Origin: Crocosphaera watsonii WH 8501
GTDB taxonomy: Bacteria; Cyanobacteriota; Cyanobacteriia; Cyanobacteriales; Microcystaceae
Length of the DNA: 32,719 nt
Reading direction: 5' to 3'
Assembly: GCF_000167195.1 (NCBI RefSeq)
Contig: NZ_AADV02000025.1
Coordinates: 1 to 32,719, forward strand
Shown: piece by piece, positions 23,908 to 31,980 of the stretch
Numbering within the stretch: position 1 is the first letter of the stretch
Layout of the letters: each line of letters starts with the position of its first letter
The notes under the pieces: generated by a model
Databases searched by the model: none
What the model was told of the DNA's origin: nothing
The model's input: the letters and a program-made list of their open reading frames with translations, nothing else
Made by a program: the position numbers and the translations under genes

Positions 23908-23976
23908 TATACATAAAAATCCCCGATTTTACCTTTATGTTGTCAAGACAGATTCTTTATTGCGGTGAGCAATTAC

Positions 23977-24224
23977 TAATGAGCGTTCATGGAAATTGGT
24001 TATTATACAAAAAAAACACCCCCTTAATTATACTCTAATTAAACCCTAATTAAACCCCTACAATTGTCAAAAAATGTTTTCTAAACCCTTGCTTTTCTTG
24101 ACTTGACATGGTATTGTAAGGATGACGTAAAAGGTGCGCGCTTGTAACCTCTGTTTTAATGGGTGTCATATCTTGTTTTGATACAATCAGATTTCGGCAT
24201 CATTTTGAAGGGGATTAAGAAATA
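23977..24224. other. Spacer before hicB
   Basis: The left part has AT-rich repeats (TTAATTATACTCTAATTAAACCCTAATTAAACC in pieces). The right part should hold the promoter of hicBA. AAGGGGATTAAG lies about eight bases before the hicB ATG at 24225 and contains a usable ribosome site (AAGGGG). No other gene is seen. Confidence 0.4.
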
Positions 24225-24229
24225 ATGAA

Positions 24230-24234
24230 TAAAA
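24230..24234 (+). repeat. Target site duplication TAAAA (second copy 25635-25639)
   Basis: TAAAA stands directly outside both inverted repeats of the element at 24235-25634. Collapsing the two copies restores the hicB reading frame, which supports the exact boundaries. Confidence 0.88.
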
Positions 24235-25634
24235 CTCGTGTTTTACCAATCTAAGCCGTATCTGGCAACGGCAAACCCTTACTCTTCTGAGGAGTTGGAA
24301 TTTTTTTGTAGTTTCTTGGTTTGACCCCGCTCAGAGCAAGTGCCAGAAAATTATGGATATGAATATCAAGATAATTGGCTAACCTACCAGCCGTGGGTTG
24401 AGGTCTTCGATCCCAGGGTCCAATTGATAGAGGTTCAGACATGGCGGCGATCGCTTTGAGTACAAACCCAGCTAGCATCGCTAAACTGATACGACGCTTA
24501 ATAGCATTCTCAGTCCAGGCTCTGGGCATTTCCATCCCCGCACTATCCTGGGCAACATAGAAGTTAGTTTCCACGGGGAAGCGATGCTTATACCCCAACC
24601 AAATCTGTTCAGTAGTTAGCTCTCGGGCAATGGTTGCCAACAACAAAGGTTTTTCATAGTCAGGATGATCAATTCTGACTACATCCAATACTGTATCAGC
24701 AACATCCTCAAAGTGTAGCTGTTGCCATCGTCTCAAACGGAGTTCTCCTTTAAGGTGCATGGCTGTAATATCCTCATCTGGGGGGATTTCTGGACTGTCC
24801 CATCCTGGATGAAGAATCTCCCCATGTTTTCTGGGGCGACCTGGCCCTGGTTGGGATGGACGTGGAGGTGGAGCACAGCGCAGTTTACTATTTATGCGTA
24901 AGCGTCCTAACAAAGCATCTTTGTCGCTGGCCGCAGCAAACTGTTGGCGGGTGGCAATTCCCGCATCTACTACCAATAAACAATGATTCTTAGACTTAGG
25001 TAAATCCTTGAATAGTTCTGCTACTGCGGCTTCACAACTGTCTCCAAATCTTACTCGACTCACTAGCCCCACTCGCACCCCAGAAATAAAGACTACAGTT
25101 GTAACTGCTGCAATGATGTTGGCTTTTATTGCTTTACCTGCCCGATGGTGGAAGCCTTTGCCTAACAAATCCATTCCAGGTCTAGCCCGCCACCGAGCAA
25201 TAGTGGAACTATCAATAGCTAGCACTTCTCGCTGTTTTTCCCCCAACGCCACTGGTTCCACTGGCAAATTGCTCAGACACCAACTAACGGCACGATCAAA
25301 GAGCAAGTCCAGAGGGACTTTTCCCCGCTCCATTGCCCGCTCTACCCGATGCCATCCCCATTTTATGTGGAAGACCAGAGGCAACACAGCCCTAGCTAGA
25401 CTCCCCTTCGATTGTACCAAGCGACCACTCATCATCACTACTAAAACGATCCCGATACAATAAGCGGTTCCCTTTGGTAGTATCTTGATGAGATAATTGA
25501 CAGCCTCTGCTGTCAGCTTGAGAGGTTCCGTTGTCGGTTTAGGAGAGGTTTCTGTTGATTGGCTCATGCCATCAGTATCTCAGATTTGCACTACTGGTAC
25601 CTAGCGATCGCCCCTCAAAATGGTAAAACACGAG
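24235..25634 (-). mobile_element. 1,400-bp DDE insertion sequence in hicB
   Basis: Terminal inverted repeats CTCGTGTTTTACCA (24235 on) and its complement TGGTAAAACACGAG (ending 25634) are perfect over 14 bases, flanked by a 5-bp duplication. It has one transposase gene on the minus strand, intact. Clean ends and an intact gene point to a recent insertion. Confidence 0.92.
24251..25567 (-). CDS. DDE transposase (IS4/IS701-like; family not certain)
   Basis: The 438-residue protein has the pattern of a DDE transposase: VLAIDSSTIARW (first Asp near 117), LLVVDAGIATR (second near 201) and a C-terminal GYKHRFPVETNFYVAQDSAG with the likely catalytic Glu near 334. A basic proline-rich insert (PPPRPSQPGPGRPRK) lies at about 234-248. 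N-terminal residues 30-50 are hydrophobic but are probably part of the fold. It is higher in GC than its surroundings, which suggests arrival from elsewhere. A HIP1 site lies in its left end region (24450) and another just past the gene start (25604). I cannot name the IS family with confidence. Confidence 0.88.
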   Translation of the reverse strand: MSQSTETSPKPTTEPLKLTAEAVNYLIKILPKGTAYCIGIVLVVMMSGRLVQSKGSLARAVLPLVFHIKWGWHRVERAMERGKVPLDLLFDRAVSWCLSNLPVEPVALGEKQREVLAIDSSTIARWRARPGMDLLGKGFHHRAGKAIKANIIAAVTTVVFISGVRVGLVSRVRFGDSCEAAVAELFKDLPKSKNHCLLVVDAGIATRQQFAAASDKDALLGRLRINSKLRCAPPPRPSQPGPGRPRKHGEILHPGWDSPEIPPDEDITAMHLKGELRLRRWQQLHFEDVADTVLDVVRIDHPDYEKPLLLATIARELTTEQIWLGYKHRFPVETNFYVAQDSAGMEMPRAWTENAIKRRISLAMLAGFVLKAIAAMSEPLSIGPWDRRPQPTAGRLANYLDIHIHNFLALALSGVKPRNYKKIPTPQKSKGLPLPDTA

Positions 25635-25828
25635 TAAAAGATTTACTGCTATTATCTATTGGGAAGAGGATGTTTATGTTGCTGAATGTCCAGAGGTGGG
25701 AACAGCAAGTCAAGGAGATACTATAGAAGAAGCATTAGGTAATCTTAAAGAAGCAACAGAACTATATTTAGAAGAATTTCCTTTACCTAAAACATCCCCT
25801 CGTTTATTGACAACATTTGAGGTATTAA

Positions 25829-26035
25829 GTGCCTAAACTACCTAGAGTTAGTACTCAAAAAACCGTCAAAACATTAGAAAAATTAGGATTTGTGCAAATA
25901 CGACAAAAAGGGAGTCATTTAATTCTGAAAAAACAACTAAAAAGTGAAGAGGGAAAAATAATTGAAGTCGGTTGTGTTATTCCCCTGCAAAGAAAGACGC
26001 TTGCAGTGGGAACCTTGAAAAATATTTTAAACTAA
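25829..26035 (+). CDS. hicA: HicA toxin, C-terminus shortened by nonsense codon
   Basis: The 68-residue product starts at GTG 25829, inside the end of hicB. HicA is an mRNA-cleaving toxin with a dsRBD-like fold; the catalytic His is in KGSHLILKK (His30). IEVGCVIPLQRKTLAVGTLKNIL matches the second half of the family. The frame ends at TAA 26033, but past it the same frame reads AGVTVEEFLDNL and then TAG at 26072. That is the usual HicA tail, so a CAA-to-TAA change probably removed the last 13 residues. With HicB interrupted, a weakened toxin and an unlinked promoter may explain why the cell survives. Confidence 0.9.
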   Translation: MPKLPRVSTQKTVKTLEKLGFVQIRQKGSHLILKKQLKSEEGKIIEVGCVIPLQRKTLAVGTLKNILN

Positions 26036-26230
26036 GCAGGGGTAACAGTTGAGGAATTTCTAGATAATTTATAGACTGTAGGGGCATAATATTATTATCC
26101 TAATCCTATCATTATTCTCATATTCTAAGCGTTTAAATAGTTCATTAAAGTAGGGTGGGTTAGACGGCGATAATTTAGGTTATAACAAGAAGATAACAAT
26201 CCGTCGTATTAGACTACGGATGTTTATATT

Positions 26231-26258
26231 GTAGGGGTCAACGGCCGTTGACCCCTAC
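26231..26258. repeat. 28-bp perfect palindrome
   Basis: GTAGGGGTCAACGG is followed at once by its exact complement CCGTTGACCCCTAC. Palindromes of this kind are dispersed in cyanobacterial spacers. It would form a cruciform or RNA hairpin. Confidence 0.85.
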
Positions 26259-26291
26259 GGAAGTGTGTGGCCAGAAATTAGGAAATTTATA

Positions 26292-26316
26292 TTAGTGAGC
26301 AAGATGCTCACATTCC
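26292..26316. repeat. Dispersed hairpin repeat, copy 1
   Basis: TTAGTGAGCAAGATGCTCAC followed by ATTCC contains GTGAGCA/TGCTCAC arms. The reverse complement of 30017-30041 matches it with two mismatches, so the pair brackets pdhB, secD and secF in inverted orientation. Confidence 0.75.
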
Positions 26317-26382
26317 TCTGGATTGATCCATGAGGTTTAAGGTAATGATAGGATAACAAAGGCAAGGAATTAGTATAAATAT

Positions 26383-27366
26383 ATGGCAGAAACTTTATTA
26401 TTTAATGCGCTACGTCAGGCCATTGATGAAGAGATGGGACGAGACGAAACAGTATTTGTCTTAGGGGAAGATGTAGGACATTATGGCGGTTCCTATAAAG
26501 TAACCAAGGATCTTGCCAAAAAATACGGAGATCTGCGAGTTCTTGATACCCCGATCGCAGAAAATAGCTTTACGGGAATGGCAGTTGGTGCGGCAATGAC
26601 TGGGTTACGGCCGATCATTGAAGGGATGAATATGGGCTTTTTATTATTGGCATTTAACCAAATCGCCAATAATGCCGGAATGTTGCGCTATACTTCTGGG
26701 GGAAACTTTAAGATCCCCATGGTGATCCGTGGACCAGGGGGAGTAGGCAGACAGTTAGGGGCCGAACATTCCCAACGCTTAGAAGCTTATTTTCATGCGG
26801 TTCCTGGCTTAAAAATTGTAGCCTGTTCCACCCCCTATAATTCTAAAGGACTACTGAAAGCAGCCATTCGTGATGAAAACCCCGTTCTTTTCTTTGAACA
26901 CGTTTTACTCTATAACCTCAAAGAAAACCTTCCCGATGGCGAATATATTGTCCCCTTAGACAAGGCAGAAATAGTCAGAAAAGGGAAAGATGTAACCATT
27001 CTCACCTATTCAAGAATGCGTCATCATTGTTTACAGGCCCTCAAAGAAATGGAAGCACAAGGGTACGATCCCGAAATTATTGATTTAATTTCCCTAAAAC
27101 CCTTTGATTTACAAACCATTGGGGAGTCTATTCGCAAAACCCATCGAGTGATCATTGTTGAAGAATGTATGAAAACCGGGGGTATTGCCGCCGAATTAAT
27201 TGCTTTAATTAATGATAACTTTTTCGATGAATTGGATGCTCCTGTCATTCGTTTATCCTCCCAAGACATTCCCACCCCTTACAATGGAATGTTAGAAAGA
27301 TTAACCATTGTACAGCCACCCCAAATAGCTGAAGCAGTGGATAAGTTGATGACACTGCATATTTAG
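26383..27366 (+). CDS. pdhB: Pyruvate dehydrogenase E1 component, beta subunit
   Basis: The 327-residue protein pairs with the E1 alpha subunit (not in this window) to decarboxylate pyruvate with thiamine diphosphate, feeding acetyl-CoA to metabolism. Family motifs are present: [20 protein letters not shown] (Glu for the ThDP aminopyrimidine), [40 protein letters not shown] (phosphorylation/active-site loop with His) and the C-terminal [16 protein letters not shown]. Length is normal and the frame is clean. It is followed on the same strand by secD and secF after a repeat-filled gap, an order I associate with cyanobacteria. Confidence 0.96.
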   Translation: MAETLLFNALRQAIDEEMGRDETVFVLGEDVGHYGGSYKVTKDLAKKYGDLRVLDTPIAENSFTGMAVGAAMTGLRPIIEGMNMGFLLLAFNQIANNAGMLRYTSGGNFKIPMVIRGPGGVGRQLGAEHSQRLEAYFHAVPGLKIVACSTPYNSKGLLKAAIRDENPVLFFEHVLLYNLKENLPDGEYIVPLDKAEIVRKGKDVTILTYSRMRHHCLQALKEMEAQGYDPEIIDLISLKPFDLQTIGESIRKTHRVIIVEECMKTGGIAAELIALINDNFFDELDAPVIRLSSQDIPTPYNGMLERLTIVQPPQIAEAVDKLMTLHI

Positions 27367-27371
27367 AGTGT

Positions 27372-27556
27372 GGGGAGTGATCGGAAGTGTGAGGAGTGTG
27401 AGGAGTGTGGGAAGTGTGGGAAGTGTGGGAAGTGTAGAAACAATATTAATATTTTGCTCCCCATCTCCCAGTCTCCCAGTCTCCCAGTCCCCCCGTCACC
27501 CAGTCCCCCCGTCCCCCAGTCCCCCCGTCCCCCAGTCCCCCCGTCCCCCCGTCCCT
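27372..27556 (+). repeat. Tandem repeats between pdhB and secD
   Basis: Two kinds are present. At 27372-27435 GTGTGGGAA-like 9-10-mers repeat. At 27483-27546 four 16-nt units (CCCAGTCCCCCCGTCC) follow one another, preceded by CTCCCAGT copies. The plus strand is extremely C-rich, so the minus strand could form G-quadruplexes. The block ends about 25 bases before the secD ATG, and the apparent open frames across it are by-products of the repeats. Confidence 0.85.
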
Positions 27557-27582
27557 CCCAACCCCTTACATAGACGAAGAAT

Positions 27583-28995
27583 ATGAAAGAACGACGTTTG
27601 TTGATCACTTTTATTATTGCCTTGGCCATCGGTGCGATCGCCCTTCTCAATGTTATTCCCTTACAACTCGGTTTAGACTTGAGGGGTGGGGCCCAGTTAA
27701 CCATTCAACTGCAACCCACCGAAGAGGTTACAACTATCTCTCAAGAGGACTTAGAAGCAGCGAAAACGGTTCTGGAAAATAGGGTTAATGGGTTAGGAGT
27801 TGCCGAACCGGTGGTGCAAACCTTGGGGCAAGATAAAATTGTAGTACAGTTGCCCGGTGTTAGCGATCCCGAACAAGCAGAACGGGTATTGGGGGGAACA
27901 GCACAATTAGAGTTTCGGCAACAACGCCAAGGGACAGAAGGACAACTACCTGTTGAATTTGGACTCAGACGGGAAAAGGAAAGAGAATTAAACGCCCTGA
28001 GACTGGGAGAGCCTACCCCTGAAGAAGAAGAACGTATTGCAGAGTTAACCCAATCTATCAAAGAATCTGACCAAATAATTTTAGAGTTATTTGAGTCCGT
28101 CGGCTTATCAGGTAAAAATTTGGACAATGCTCGTTATGGCCCCACCCAAGGAAACCAATGGGAAGTCATTATTGATTTTGACAACGAAGGGGGCAACAAG
28201 TTCGCTGAATTGACCAAAAATATTGCTGGAACAGGTCGCAGTATTGGTATCTTCTTAGATGATGTTTTGATTAGTGCGCCTGTTGTGGGGGTTCAATTTG
28301 CTGCTACTGGTATCACAGGAGGGAGTGCCGTTATTACAGGGAATTTTACCGTAGACGAAGCCAACGAATTGGCCGTACAGTTACGGGGTGGTTCCTTACC
28401 TTTCCCTGTGGAAGTAGTAGAAAATCGCACTGTTGGGGCAACTTTGGGACGGGATAGTATCCAACGCAGTATCTATGCTGCGGTGGCCGGTTTAGCATTA
28501 GTTTTAATCTTTATGGGGGTTTATTATCGGCTGCCTGGGTTAATCGCTGATTTAGCTCTAGGTGTCTATACTCTCTTAACCTTAGCTTGTTATTCTTTGA
28601 TTGGTGTTACCTTAACCCTTCCTGGTATTGCCGGGTTTATCCTCAGTATTGGTATGGCAGTGGATGCCAATGTCTTGATTTTTGAACGCACCCGTGAAGA
28701 GTTACGCAGTGGCAAACCCTTATACAGTGGGGTAGAATCGGGATTTTCTCGGGCATTTTCTAGTATTTTAGATAGTAATGTCACCACTGTGATCGCCTGT
28801 GGTGCTTTGTTTGGTCTAGGATCTGGGTTGGTTAAAGGGTTTGCTTTAACCTTAGCGATCGGGGTTTTAGTCAGTATGTTTACGGCCTTAACTTGTACTC
28901 GAACTTTCTTATTAGCGACGGTGTTAGGACTGCCTACGGTTCGCAAAAAACCAGAACTATTCTGTCCTGATTTACCCAAAGTTAGTAATACTTAG
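27583..28995 (+). CDS. secD: Protein translocase subunit SecD
   Basis: The 470-residue membrane protein works with SecF to drive protein export through SecYEG using the proton gradient. It has an N-terminal membrane helix (LLITFIIALAIGAIALLNVI), the D1 motif LGLDLRGGAQL, a long periplasmic/lumenal domain (residues about 30-285), then five membrane segments. The RND motif GMAVDANVLIFERTREEL (near 361-378) carries the proton-relay Asp. Its length is normal for cyanobacteria. It is preceded by C-rich repeats and followed 54 bases later by secF. Confidence 0.97.
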   Translation: MKERRLLITFIIALAIGAIALLNVIPLQLGLDLRGGAQLTIQLQPTEEVTTISQEDLEAAKTVLENRVNGLGVAEPVVQTLGQDKIVVQLPGVSDPEQAERVLGGTAQLEFRQQRQGTEGQLPVEFGLRREKERELNALRLGEPTPEEEERIAELTQSIKESDQIILELFESVGLSGKNLDNARYGPTQGNQWEVIIDFDNEGGNKFAELTKNIAGTGRSIGIFLDDVLISAPVVGVQFAATGITGGSAVITGNFTVDEANELAVQLRGGSLPFPVEVVENRTVGATLGRDSIQRSIYAAVAGLALVLIFMGVYYRLPGLIADLALGVYTLLTLACYSLIGVTLTLPGIAGFILSIGMAVDANVLIFERTREELRSGKPLYSGVESGFSRAFSSILDSNVTTVIACGALFGLGSGLVKGFALTLAIGVLVSMFTALTCTRTFLLATVLGLPTVRKKPELFCPDLPKVSNT

Positions 28996-29049
28996 ACACA
29001 AAACTATTTCTTATTATTGTTCAATTATTGATGTTATTTAACCGAAAAA

Positions 29050-29976
29050 ATGCGCTTACAGATAATTAAATTGGAACGGTTATGGTGGTCAATTTCTGCC
29101 TTAATTATTTTGGGTGGAATCATAGCTATGATCATTTCTTATACTACCTTTAAAGCCCCATTAAGACCTGGTTTAGACTTTATTGGTGGAACTCGTTTAC
29201 AGTTACAACTAGCTTGTGGGGTTGAAGACACTTGTGAACAGGCGATCGATGTGGGAGAAGTCCGAAATATTCTCACAGAAAAAGAGTTAGGAAACAGTAC
29301 CATTCAAGTCTTAGAAGGAACAATTCTTTCTATTCGTACTAAAAATTTAGACGTAGATGAAAGAACCCAATTACAACAAGAATTGAACGAAAAAATAGGT
29401 GATTTTGACCCCGAGACAACTCAAATTGATACCGTAGGTCCAACCATTGGTAAAGAATTATTCGAGTCAGGAATTTTAGCCTTATTGGTTTCTTTTTTCG
29501 GCATTATTGTTTATCTTAGTGTTCGCTTTAAGTTCGATTATGCTTTATTTGCCATCCTGGCCTTAGTCCATGATGTTTTAATTACAGCAGGATTTTTTGC
29601 TGTTTTAGGATTAGTTGCTGGAGTGGAAGTGGATAGTTTGTTTTTAGTGGCTTTATTAACCATCATTGGCTTTTCTGTTAACGATACTGTGGTCATTTAC
29701 GATCGCATTCGAGAGAACACTGATAAATATATTGAAGAACTATCCATTAACGATATTGTCGAAAATTCTGTTAATCAAAGTTTGACTCGTTCTATTAATA
29801 CCACCGTCACCACTTTATTACCTCTGATTGGTATTTTCCTATTCGGTGGAGAAACCCTAAAATATTTCTCCCTAGCCTTAATTTTAGGGTTCATAGCAGG
29901 TTCTTATTCCAGTATTTTCATTGCTAGTACCCTACTCGCTTGGTGGCGTAACCGTCAGGCACTGGCTAATAGTTGA
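29050..29976 (+). CDS. secF: Protein translocase subunit SecF
   Basis: The 308-residue partner of SecD has an N-terminal helix ([20 protein letters not shown]), the [13 protein letters not shown] motif, a short lumenal domain with a CGVEDTC Cys pair (near 55-61), and five membrane segments. [18 protein letters not shown] (near 207-224) is the SecF signature with the membrane Asp. It is probably co-transcribed with secD. The ATG follows a run of A and the ribosome site is weak; a start at the ATG near 29031 would be in another frame. Confidence 0.97.
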   Translation: MRLQIIKLERLWWSISALIILGGIIAMIISYTTFKAPLRPGLDFIGGTRLQLQLACGVEDTCEQAIDVGEVRNILTEKELGNSTIQVLEGTILSIRTKNLDVDERTQLQQELNEKIGDFDPETTQIDTVGPTIGKELFESGILALLVSFFGIIVYLSVRFKFDYALFAILALVHDVLITAGFFAVLGLVAGVEVDSLFLVALLTIIGFSVNDTVVIYDRIRENTDKYIEELSINDIVENSVNQSLTRSINTTVTTLLPLIGIFLFGGETLKYFSLALILGFIAGSYSSIFIASTLLAWWRNRQALANS

Positions 29977-30304
29977 GGTTGGGGAGCAGGGGGAGCAGGG
30001 GGAGCAGGGGGAGATGGGAGTGTGAGCATCCTGCTCACTAACCCAAATAGGGAGTGTGGGGAGAGTAAAAAACTGATAACTGGTAACTGATAATCGGTAA
30101 CTGATAACTGCTATTATTAACAACAGACAACTCTATACTCTAGTGTTACTTCCTCAAAGTTAACTGACTTTTTTAAAGTTTTATAAAGATTTTTATCAAA
30201 GTGTTTGTGATTGGGACAACTTGGATCTAAATTGCAAAGATTAGAAACAGTAGCACTTATTTCATTTTCTATTAACCTAAGCTGACACCCTTGTAGGAGA
30301 ACCT
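29977..30304. repeat. Repeat-rich spacer between secF and hemA
   Basis: It holds GGGGAGCAGG triplets (29990-30012), a hairpin repeat (30017-30041) that is the inverted partner of 26292-26316, and AACTGATAACTGGT/AACTGATAATCGGT tandem copies (30068-30110). The last 180 bases are non-repetitive and AT-rich and should hold the hemA promoter. TAGGAGAAC just before the ATG is a strong ribosome site. Confidence 0.7.
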
Positions 30305-31597
30305 ATGAACATTGCCGTGGTGGGCCTCAGTCACAAAACTGCCCCAGTTGAAGTCCGAGAAAAATTAAGTATTCAAGAGGCTAAAATCGAAGAAGCCTTA
30401 ATCCATTTGAAGGGTTATCCTCATATCGAGGAGGTAGCTGTCATTAGCACCTGTAACCGTTTAGAAATTTATGCGGTGGTGACAGACACAGAAAAGGGTG
30501 TGGTAGAAATTACTCAATTTTTATCAGAAACCGGTCATATTCCCCTCAACTATCTCCGTCGCTATTTATTTACCCTGCTTCATCAAGACGCAGTGCGTCA
30601 TCTCTTAAGAGTGGCTGCCGGGTTGGAAAGTTTAGTTTTAGGGGAAGGGCAAATTTTAGCCCAGGTGAAAACTACCCATAAATTATCCCAAAAGTACAAA
30701 GGTATTGGCAGATTACTCGATCGCCTCTTTAAACAAGCGATAACCGCCGGAAAAAGGGTTCGCAGTGAAACCAATATTGGTACTGGTGCTGTGTCTATCA
30801 GTTCGGCTGCGGTAGAATTAGCTGTAACTAAAGTTGATGATCTAGCTTCCCGTCGGGTAAGTATCATCGGTGCTGGCAAAATGGCTTGTCTACTGGTTAA
30901 ACATCTTGTGGCCAAAGGAGCGACTTCTATCACCATTGTTAACCGTTCCCAGCGTCGTGCCGAGGAGTTAGCCAAAAAATTCCCTCAAGCGGAGTTAACC
31001 CTGGTTTCTTTGGATGAGATGATGACGGTTGTGGGTAACTCTCATATGGTGTTTACTAGCACAGGAGCAACCCAGCCTATCCTGCATCAAGATAACCTCA
31101 AAGAAGTGGTATCCGTTGAACAAGGGTTAATGTTATTTGATATCTCTGTGCCTCGAAATGTGGCTACCAACGTCCAAGATATGGAAATGGTGGAAGCTTA
31201 TAATGTAGATGATTTAAAGGCGGTGGTGGCGCAAAATCAAGCGAGTCGTCGTCAAATGGCTTTAGAGGCAGAAGGGTTATTAGAAGAGGAAGTGGAAGCT
31301 TTTGAGTTGTGGTGGCGTTCCTTGGAGACTGTTCCTACTATTAGCTGTTTGAGAACGAAAGTAGAGGGTATTCGTGAACAAGAACTAGAAAAAGCCTTAT
31401 CCCGTTTAGGAACGGAGTTTGCGGAGAAACACCAAGAGGTGATTGAAGCTTTAACCAGAGGTATTGTTAATAAAATATTACATGAACCGATGGTACAACT
31501 GCGGGCCCAACAAGATATAGAAGCCAGGCAGAAATGTTTACAGTCTCTACAAATGTTGTTTGATCTTGAAATTGAGATTGAAAAACAATTTGGTTAG
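30305..31597 (+). CDS. hemA: Glutamyl-tRNA reductase
   Basis: The 430-residue enzyme reduces glutamyl-tRNA(Glu) to glutamate-1-semialdehyde with NADPH, the first committed step of haem and chlorophyll synthesis. Its start [20 protein letters not shown] and the catalytic Cys in [13 protein letters not shown] (near residue 50) are typical. The NADPH domain has [15 protein letters not shown] (near 188-202) and the C-terminal helical dimerisation domain follows from about 320. [20 protein letters not shown] lies in the substrate-binding part. It is full length, with no lesions, and has a strong AGGAGA ribosome site five bases before the ATG. Confidence 0.97.
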   Translation: MNIAVVGLSHKTAPVEVREKLSIQEAKIEEALIHLKGYPHIEEVAVISTCNRLEIYAVVTDTEKGVVEITQFLSETGHIPLNYLRRYLFTLLHQDAVRHLLRVAAGLESLVLGEGQILAQVKTTHKLSQKYKGIGRLLDRLFKQAITAGKRVRSETNIGTGAVSISSAAVELAVTKVDDLASRRVSIIGAGKMACLLVKHLVAKGATSITIVNRSQRRAEELAKKFPQAELTLVSLDEMMTVVGNSHMVFTSTGATQPILHQDNLKEVVSVEQGLMLFDISVPRNVATNVQDMEMVEAYNVDDLKAVVAQNQASRRQMALEAEGLLEEEVEAFELWWRSLETVPTISCLRTKVEGIREQELEKALSRLGTEFAEKHQEVIEALTRGIVNKILHEPMVQLRAQQDIEARQKCLQSLQMLFDLEIEIEKQFG

Positions 31598-31637
31598 GTG
31601 ATTTCCACACTTGAATATACCTGCTTTTCCAATTATT

Positions 31638-31656
31638 CCCCCCTTTTTAAGGGGGG
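31638..31656 (+). terminator. Hairpin CCCCCC/GGGGGG downstream of hemA
   Basis: CCCCCC and GGGGGG pair around TTTTTAA, 41 bases past the hemA stop, followed by a second G-run. It can fold in RNA but lacks a T-tail, so it may be a dispersed repeat that serves as a processing or stop site. Confidence 0.5.
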
Positions 31657-31778
31657 TTAGGGGGGATCGTAAGGGATCTCCTTTATCAGAAATCACCTTA
31701 AAAGGTAGAAAAGCTGTAGTTATAGAGTGGGTAATGTCTAGTTTCTCATTAATATTACCCATCATCAATAACGAAGTT

Positions 31779-31885
31779 ATACCAAATCCGAGGTTAATAT
31801 CCCCTTTTGTAGAGGCGTTGCATGCAACGTCTCTACTAGGTTTAGATAGAATAGATAGAATAGGTTTAATAAGCGGATTTGGTAT
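31779..31885. mobile_element. 107-bp MITE-like element
   Basis: Perfect 12-bp inverted repeats ATACCAAATCCG and CGGATTTGGTAT bound it. Inside is a 28-bp near-palindrome (GTAGAGGCGTTGCA with TGCAACGTCTCTAC, 31809-31836) and a GATAGAATA direct repeat. It has no coding capacity. I see no clear target duplication (GTT on the left, CAG on the right). Confidence 0.7.
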
Positions 31886-31980
31886 CAGAAGTCAGAAGTT
31901 CCTCGCTACGCTCCCTATCTTTGAATCATCATGAAAGCTGCTGATGTAATTAGGGTTTGCTGAAAAAGTTTCTCCAAAAT

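Larger units (their letters stand above)
20725..23976 (-). mobile_element. IS66-family element carrying a nested IS630 element
   Basis: Ends match as inverted repeats: GTAACTGCTCACCGCAACAA at 20725 and GTAATTGCTCACCGCAATAA on the opposite strand from 23976. GTAA ends are typical of IS66. Inside is one transposase gene (tnpC type) split by IS630 at 21654-23035; without the insert the element is about 1.87 kb. No tnpA or tnpB accessory gene is present, as in the single-gene IS66 subgroup. I see no 8-bp target duplication (left flank ATCTATAT, right flank TAATGAGC). Confidence 0.8.
24225..25836 (+). pseudogene. hicB: HicB antitoxin, interrupted after codon 3 by an IS
   Basis: The start ATG AAT AAA is at 24225-24233 and the rest is at 25639-25836. 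Removing the IS and one copy of its TAAAA duplication gives a 68-residue frame: MNKRFTAIIYWEEDVYVAEC, then PEVGTASQGDTIEEALGNLKEATELYL. This is the HicB fold that pairs with HicA toxin and blocks it. The right part alone has no ATG, GTG or TTG start in frame, because a TAA lies in the IS end at 25624. The antitoxin should therefore not be made. The stop overlaps the hicA GTG by eight bases, as expected for a translation-coupled pair. Confidence 0.9.
26075..26382. other. Spacer before pdhB with palindromes
   Basis: No gene is supported. It holds a 28-bp perfect palindrome (26231-26258) and a 25-bp hairpin repeat (26292-26316) that recurs inverted at 30017-30041. The pdhB promoter should lie in the last 70 bases; AAGGAATTA about ten bases before the ATG is a plausible ribosome site. 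Confidence 0.45.
31598..31980. other. Spacer after hemA with repeats
   Basis: No gene is supported. It holds a C/G hairpin at 31638-31656 that may end the hemA transcript, a MITE-like element at 31779-31885, and a TTAGGGTTTGCTGAA motif near 31950 that is probably the outer end of the IS5-like element to the right. Confidence 0.5.

Noticed and set aside
27483-27546. Possible CRISPR array upstream of secD
   Set aside because: The 16-nt units follow each other with no spacers.
27363-27704. Open frames of 67-113 codons across the pdhB-secD gap
   Set aside because: They encode only simple repeats (Ser/Pro or Gly/Asp runs) from the tandem arrays and overlap secD on the opposite strand.
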